Shown: in pieces, positions 58,028 to 64,000 of the stretch
How the letters are laid out: every line of letters begins with the position of its first letter
How positions within the stretch are numbered: the first letter of the stretch is position 1
Source: Calliphora vicina
Lineage: Eukaryota; Arthropoda; Insecta; Diptera; Calliphoridae
Assembly (NCBI RefSeq): GCF_958450345.1
Contig: NC_088780.1
Coordinates: forward strand, 374,001 to 438,000
Length of the DNA stretch: 64,000 nucleotides
Direction of reading: 5' to 3'
Notes under the pieces: model-generated
What the model was told of the DNA's origin: nothing
The model's database searches: none
What the model saw: only the letters and a program-made list of their open reading frames with translations
Program-made: the position numbers and the translations under genes

Positions 58028-58083
58028 CAAGGCGTATTTAACAAGGTGACAGCAGTGGCGAATTGAAATAAATACATGCGAAT
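58028..58083 (-). mobile_element. P-like MITE family A, terminal fragment
   Basis: 56 bp from the CAAGGCGTATTTAACAAGGT end, then unrelated sequence. Another P-like terminus (CAAGGCGAATTTACTTTACA) begins near 58205, with CAGCTGAT just inside. Confidence 0.75.
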
Positions 58084-58719
58084 TATACCCGTGAAAATAA
58101 CAAACTTTTTGAACAAATTTTTTTGTTTTCACTCATTTTGAAGAGAGTAAATAAAAAATACTCTCTGAGAATAATTTGAAGCAGAGAATTCAGTAGTTTC
58201 TGCCAAGGCGAATTTACTTTACAGGTGGCGTTAACAGCACAGCTGATCTACTTTTTTTTCTTCGCCTTTGTGGTCGACTTGTCAAAAGTTGTATATAGGG
58301 CTCCTGAGAAGATAACAAACTCTGGCCAACAAACTTTTTTGGTTTTAATCATTTTTAAGAGAGTAAATAAAAAATTCTCTCTGAGAATAATTTGCAGCAG
58401 AGAAAATTGAGTGTTTTCTGCTTTACAATCCGAATTTTAAGTGCTGCCAAGTTTAAATACACGAATTTACTACTTAATTTATATAAAAGTCAATTAACAG
58501 TGAATGCCTGTTCTTCTTCATTTTTGTGCATGGGAGAGGATTTTCGGCCTCTAACAAACTTTTATTAATTTTCTAACAAACTTTACAGTCACTTTAACTA
58601 AATTTTTAATTTATTTAAAATGATAATAAAAAATAAAATAAATTACATTTTTAATTTATATATTAAAAAAAAATTATTTTAAAAAACACTCATGTTATGT
58701 ATGCTTCAAAAGCAAATAA

Positions 58720-58911
58720 CATAGAGAACACATAGAGCGGAAACTCTGCTGTCAAAGACCTAACTCAGTTGTCAAAAACCTAAGTGGTGAGAAGGTATTA
58801 GTAAAAAAAACTATGTGAAAACAAAAACAACACTCGTATATGTAACTTTTTTGAGTAATTTTTTTGTTTGAGTTTTTTTCTAGTTTCCGCTCTATGTATA
58901 TTTTCTCTATG
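58720..58911. mobile_element. MITE family H, 192 bp, TSD GCAAATAA, with empty site in the other arm
   Basis: Ends CATAGAGAACACATAGAGCG and CGCTCTATGTATATTTTCTC then TATG. A perfect 8-bp duplication GCAAATAA (58712-58719, 58912-58919) flanks it. The right arm of the foldback (about 62235-62265) is uninterrupted at this point. Confidence 0.92.
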
Positions 58912-59730
58912 GCAAATAATAACGTTTATACAAAAAAATCATTCAAACCACTTTTTAGCCTATTGTTTAAAAATGGTTACTTGTGCCAAAATTTGGAAAA
59001 CGGGGCGTGATAGAGGAAGGCCTTGGCTACATTCCCCCATACTTTGTTTTTTCCTGTACGGGTAGTCGTTCGAACAAATTTTTCAAAAACCTGTTTTTTC
59101 AAAAATCACTCAAACTATTTGTGGACATATATGGCAAGAATGGTTATTTGTGCCAAAATTTGGAAAACGGGACGTGATAGGGCATGTTCTTGGCTACATT
59201 CCCCCAAACTTGGTTTTTTCCTGTTCGAACAAATTTTTCAAAAAACAGTTTTTTGAAAAATCACTCAAAATATTTGGGGATATATAGGGCAAAAATGGTT
59301 GTTTGCGCCAAAATTTGGAAAAAGGTCTGTGATAGGGGATGGTCTTGGCTGCATTCCCCCATACCAAGTTTCTTCCTGTACGGATAGGCGTTCGAACAAA
59401 TTTTTCAAAAAACTGTTTTTGAAAAATCACTCTAACTATTTGTGGACATATATGGCAAGAATGGTTATTTGTGCCAAAATTTGGAAAACGGGACGTGATA
59501 GGTCATGTTCTTGGCTACATTTTCCCATTTTGGTTTTTTCCTGTACGGATAGGTGTTCGAACAAATTTTTCAAAAAACTGTTTTTTGAAAAATCACTCAA
59601 ACTATTTGGGGATATATAGGGCAAAAATGGTTGTTTGTGCCAAAATTTGGAAAACGGGCTGTGATAGAGGATGGTATTGGCTGCATGCCCCCATACCAAG
59701 TTTTTTCATGTACGGATAGGCGTTCGAACA

Positions 59731-60310
59731 CGTTTGTTTATTTCCTTTAAATAAACCGGTTACTTTTGATTGCAAATAAAAGCCGTTTGTTTAGTAGTAC
59801 TCTTTATTTATTTAAAATGTACAACAACAGAATTAAATAGTCACTCAATGTTTTTTTTTTATGCACGTTTATAAATTCGCTGAAATACAGACACATTTTA
59901 TAATGTACACGAATTCACTTGAAAAACACAGCACACTTTAAGGCACTCAGTTGATGTTTATTCGAAAAGCGTCTCTGATAAACTCACTAACGACTGCAAC
60001 CTCTGCCACTATTTATAACACTGCCATCTGCACTCTAGATTGCTCTTTAACTGTCAAAGCTCGTATATTCTAGAGCTTTCTAATACATACGCCATCTGTG
60101 GTGTACTTTCTACAATGTTCTTTAACTGAATATTCGAATTCAAACAGCGTTGCCAACTTACGATCAATGGTCAACTGAAAGCTTTTATTTAATAATGCCC
60201 ACAGATATGTTACAGTTTGCTATTACAGCACTGTTATTTAAAAGCATTATTCAACTTTTAAATCAGCCTTTAAAATTGTTATATTTGAATTCAAGTACAA
60301 TTTCGTAACA
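59731..60310 (-). mobile_element. LTR fragment of the 38729 family, one end truncated
   Basis: Begins 'cgtttgtttatttcctttaa' without the terminal TGTTACG..., and ends 'caatttcgtaaca' intact. Inverse orientation to 38729-39258. It abuts the last tandem unit of the foldback arm at 'gttcgaaca'. Confidence 0.85.
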
Positions 60311-61344
60311 ATATTATTTAATACATTGTCGCCTTGATAATTTCAAAATGCGCATCAATAAATATATAAACCATTAATTGTTTACAAGATATAGTAAAAA
60401 GTCGATTAAAAAACAAGTCGAATGTTAGAAAAGTTGACTTTTATAAATTACAAAAGGTCGAAAAGTCGACTCTTTAATAGTCGATAAAAGTCAAAAGGTC
60501 GAAAAGTCGAGTTTTTGTTTCAACTAATAAATCCTATTATTCACAAATTAAATTTTACACAAACGAAAAACTTTTAAAGCAAATCAGAAAATGTCTTTAT
60601 TAGTATTTCAGAAATTTGTAATAATATTTATTAAATTTATTTTATAAAAATTACTATTACATATATTTTTATTGGAAATGGAAATTTCTAAAAAAATAAT
60701 GTGCTGTTTTTCTATAGCGAATGAGCGTTTTGAGTGGACGTTTTAAATGTATTTTGTTTTTGTTACAATAACAAAACACATGTTAAATTTCTACTCAAAG
60801 TTATAGAAAAACAGCACATAAATAAAATAAGAAATTTCTGAAATATAACCGAAATTTTCTGAAATACAATTAGAAATATCTGAAATACAGTATAAAATAT
60901 ATATTGAAATGTAGTTGTACAAATCACATAGAGCGGAAACTTGAAAAAACTCAAACAAAAATATTACTCAAATTAATCTCACATACGAGTGTTGTTTTTG
61001 TTTTCACATAGTTTTTTCTACTAATACATTCTCACCACTTAGGTTTTTGACATCTGAGTTAGGTCTTTGGCAGGAGAGTTTCCGCTCTATGTCTATTCTC
61101 TATGTTTAAAATGTTTGTATGAAAAACACTCAAAAATTATTTGAAAACTGAGTGATTTTCATACAAAAATTATAATATCGTTTTCCTTTCGTGTTTCTGA
61201 ATTAGGCCCTTCTTTACAAAAAATTTCATGTAAAAGTTTTCTAATTTCAAGATTTTCAAAAATATTTTCTTAAGAAAATCTGATGTACAAAAAGATTTTC
61301 TTAAGAAAGTCAGTTAAATCAGTTGATTTTCTTAAAGGGATGTA
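60311..61344. other. Foldback loop, non-coding
   Basis: Includes 'aaaggtcgaaaagtcga' repeats (60410-60520), an inverted pair 'atgtgctgtttttctata' / 'tatagaaaaacagcacat' (60700-60820), and a family H MITE lacking one terminus (about 60929-61105). No gene. Confidence 0.6.
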
Positions 61345-62651
61345 GCCAAGAAATTCCTCTATCACGCCCCATTTTCTAAATTTTGGCACAAATTACAACA
61401 AATTTTTAACCAATTTTTAACACCTATCCGTACAGGAAAAAACCAAGTATGGGGGAATGTAGCCAAGAACATGCCCTATCACGTCCCGTTTTCCAAATTT
61501 TGGCACAAATAACGATTCTTGCCATATATGTCCACAAATAGTTAGAGTGATTTTTCAGAAAACAGTTTTTTGAAAAATTTGTTCGAACACCTATCCGTAC
61601 AGGAAAAAACCAAGTATGGGGAAATGTAGCCAAGGCCTTCCTCTATCACGCCCCGTTTTCCAAATTTTGGCACAAATAACCATTTTTAACCAATAGGGCA
61701 AAAAGTGGTTTGAGTGATTTTTCAGAAAACAGTTTTTTGAAAAATTTGTTCGAACGCCTACCCGTACAGGAAAAAACAAAGTATGGGGGAATGTAGCCAA
61801 GACCATGCCCTATCACGTCCCGTTTTCCAAATTTTGGCACAAATAACCATTTTTGCCCTATATGTCCCCAAATAGTTTGAGTGATTTTTCAAAAAACAGT
61901 TTTTTGAAAAATTTGTTCGAACGCCTATCCGTACAGGAAAAAACTTGGTATAGGGGAATGTAGCCAAGACCATCCCCTATCGCAGCCCGTTTTCCAAATT
62001 TTGGCACAAATAACCATTTTTGCCCTATATGTCCCCAAATAGTTTGAGTGATTTTTAAAAAAACTGTTTTTTGAAAAATTTGTTCGAACACCTATCCGTA
62101 CAGGAAAAAACCTGGTATGGGGGAATGTAGCCAAGACCTTCCTCTATCACGACCCGTTTTCTAAATTTTGGCACAAGGCCCCATTTTTAAACAATAGGCT
62201 AAAAAGTGGTTTGAGTGATTTTTTTGTATAAACGTTATTATTTGCTTTTGAAGCATACATAACATGAGTGTTTTTTAACATAAAATTTCTTTTTAATTTA
62301 TAAATTAAAAATGTAATTTATTTCATTTTTTATTATGATTTTAAATAAATTTTTAAATAAATTAAAAATTTAGTTAAAGTGACTGTAAAGTTTGTTAGAA
62401 AATTAATAAAAGTTTGTTAGAGGCCGAAAATCCTCTCCCATGCACAAAAATGAAGAAGAACAGGCAATCACTGTTAATTGACTTTTATATAAATTAAGTA
62501 GTAAATTCGTGTATTTAAACTTGGCAGCACTTAAAATTCGGTTTGTAAAGCAGAAAACACTCAATTTTCTCTGCTGCAAATTATTCTCAGAGAGAATTTT
62601 TTATTTACTCTCTTAAAAATGAGTAAAACCAAAAAAGTTTGTTGGCCAGAG

Positions 62652-63400
62652 CAGCGTGGCCGTTTTGGGCTTTTCCTACAAAATTTGGTAGGATTTTTTT
62701 CGTTTGGTAGGAAGGTAGTTTAAATTGATTTTTGGTAGGTTGGATCAAAAGTATTTATTTACAAGATATATTTATAGCATTATTAGAGATCACTAAGGCA
62801 GATGCAGTTTCAATTTTCCAACTTATAACAGATTTCTTTTCGGCACATAACGTTCCTTTAAACAACTTGATCGGATTGGCAACAGACGGTGCTAACGTTA
62901 TGGCTGGTGACGTTACTTACTAATGAAACTGACTTGTTTTACATTAAGTGCATATGCCACTCACTCCAACTCTGCTCTAGTTATGCATGTAATTTGTTGC
63001 CAAAACATATTGAGCTTCTTTGTGGTAATATATATACTTTTTTCTCACATAGTCCCAAAAGAATTAACGAGCTTAAAGAATTTCAGGAATACTGTTCTGT
63101 GAAATCTCATAAAATATTAGGTGCTTGCCAAACAAGATGGTTATTGCAAGAATTATAGAACAATGGGACAGTTTACAATTGTATTTTATATCATGTTTTT
63201 AAGACGTAAATGGTATAAGAGCAGCAGAAATGGCCGAAAGTATGTCTAATAAAGTCAAAACTTATTTTTTATTCTTGACATACATATATGTATGTATACA
63301 TATGTATATATTGCCTATTATTAATAATCTCAATAAAGAATTTCATTCTGAAAGTTCACGTTTGCCATATTTATATACCAGTATAAAACTAACTTTTTAC
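62652..63400 (+). pseudogene. hAT transposase remnant (ZMYM/ZBED-like hAT)
   Basis: Conserved pieces appear in several frames: FIALLEITKADAV and LIGLATDGANVMAGD with the catalytic Asp of TDGAN; FYIKCICHSLQLCSSYACNL with the CH-x-S-H-L-like block; FFSHSPKRINELKEFQEYCS; KILGACQTRWL, the conserved RW motif; then EQWDSLQ-like and INNLNKEFHSESSRLPYLY remnants. At least three frame changes and a stop break it. The sequence just left ('cagcgtggccgttttgggc') may be its terminus. Confidence 0.8.
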
Positions 63401-64000
63401 TAATTTTAAGTAATTTTATAAAAAAAGAACTGATTAACAATAATATTGAAATTTATTTCAAAAATAAAAATAATCATATTGAAGTTCAAAAAATTTGTAT
63501 AGGCATACATAAAGCAGAAATGTATGTATATTGAAAACAATCTTAGCTCGGATGAAATATTTGAAGTTAATCATAATTAAAATTTAAACGATTCGAAATG
63601 TGTGCATATCTGTAGTTCTAATGAGATATAAAGGACAAAAACTGGTTACAAAATTTTAGAGACACGCCATTAACGTGTTTCAGGCCATTAGAACTAGAAA
63701 TGTATGAACAGAATTAACATATTCTGAGAAATATTAAAATAAAAGATATTTTTACTTAAAAGATATCCATATTTACTTTTATTTGAATTTTTGTCTTCGT
63801 ACGATACCGTTATCCTATTCGCAGGTATGACCCACAAAATTTAAATTTTTTTAACGGCAGTGTCAAATCTCCATTTCAAATTTAAAAAAAAACTTTGGTA
63901 AGAATTGTGCTGAATTTCCAATTATTGATAAATTCATAAAATTTATTGTTGGGGATAAGCTAGTTCCTATGCGCACTTCACTGGTTGCTTAGGCCAGATC
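63401..64000. repeat. Dispersed repeat at window end
   Basis: 63590-63760 ('taatgagatataaaggacaa', 'tgtttcaggccattagaact') is the inverse of the sequence around the hAT insertion at 5709-5797 and 7066-7200, here without the hAT element. The last 200 bp show nothing I can name. Confidence 0.55.

Larger units (their letters stand above)
58320..62651. mobile_element. Third foldback element, 4.3 kb, with ~166-bp tandem repeats in both arms
   Basis: The left arm (58320-59730) and right arm (61345-62651) are inverted copies: CTCTGGCCAACAAACTTTTT at one end, AAAAAGTTTGTTGGCCAGAG at the other. Each arm carries an outer unique part ('gagaggattttcggcctcta') and about five inner units of 160-170 bp with 'ggttttttcctgtacggata' and 'aaaatttggaaaacggg'. 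The loop holds an LTR fragment and a family H MITE fragment. No transposase gene is visible, and the terminal sequence is unrelated to the foldbacks at 12015 and 24187. Confidence 0.88.

Noticed and set aside
58868..59719. Overlapping open frames with FFPVRIGVRTNFSKN-type peptides (also 61424-62134)
   Set aside because: They come from the ~166-bp tandem units of the third foldback; every unit gives the same peptide in shifted frames.
62732..63158. A domesticated ZMYM/ZBED-like host gene
   Set aside because: The conserved blocks are in different frames with stops between and lack splice sites to join them, so a dead hAT copy is more likely.

Overview
The window looks like a scaffold from a fly (Diptera, probably a calyptrate such as a blowfly or housefly relative). 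It is very AT-rich, has short canonical GT-AG introns next to very large ones, and its recognisable genes match fly proteins. The repeats are also fly types: mini-me-like elements with GTCY microsatellites, foldback elements, mariner, hAT, Ty3-type LTR elements and P-like MITEs. All calls are from reading the sequence; no database search was possible.

Only three host genes can be supported. (1) The first three coding exons of a tincar-like multi-pass membrane protein lie on the minus strand (10245 down to 3445). Its second intron is 5.9 kb and holds a foldback remnant, a hAT element, a MITE, a solo LTR and a dead mariner. (2) A small two-exon membrane-anchored RING-H2 gene lies on the plus strand (55259-55597). 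(3) Alg1, the first mannosyltransferase of dolichol-linked oligosaccharide synthesis, has three exons on the minus strand (57234-55765), tail to tail with the RING gene. Everything else is repeat-derived or unassigned.

Layout: 0.6-2.8 kb, a 118-bp satellite with a three-monomer higher-order repeat, split by a hAT element. 3.4-10.2 kb, tincar exons and transposon-filled intron. 11-16.4 kb, a mini-me-like copy, then a 4.3-kb foldback element carrying a broken transposase-like gene with an internally inverted segment. 16.4-24.1 kb, tandem repeats, a ~1-kb pure (TGTC)n tract, a 31-bp minisatellite and a nearly identical 2-kb tandem duplication. 24.2-26.6 kb, a gene-less foldback element. 27.7-29.3 kb, 43.1-47.1 kb and 51.4-55.2 kb, dense nests of short TIR elements with 8-bp target duplications whose termini resemble the P element. 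30-38 kb, assorted MITEs, a SINE-like unit inside a long palindrome, tandem Helitron-like units and a hAT fragment. 38.7-41.3 kb, a truncated Ty3-type element with a SAP-like domain in Gag. 47.2-51.4 kb, a complete but disabled LTR retrotransposon of CsRn1/Kabuki type. 58.3-62.7 kb, a third, unrelated foldback element. 62.7-63.4 kb, a decayed hAT transposase.

The most interesting material is the P-like MITE nest, whose copies insert into each other and whose 8-bp duplications are readable many times over. Next come the foldback element with its rearranged transposase gene, and the microsatellite/minisatellite/duplication complex at 19-24 kb.
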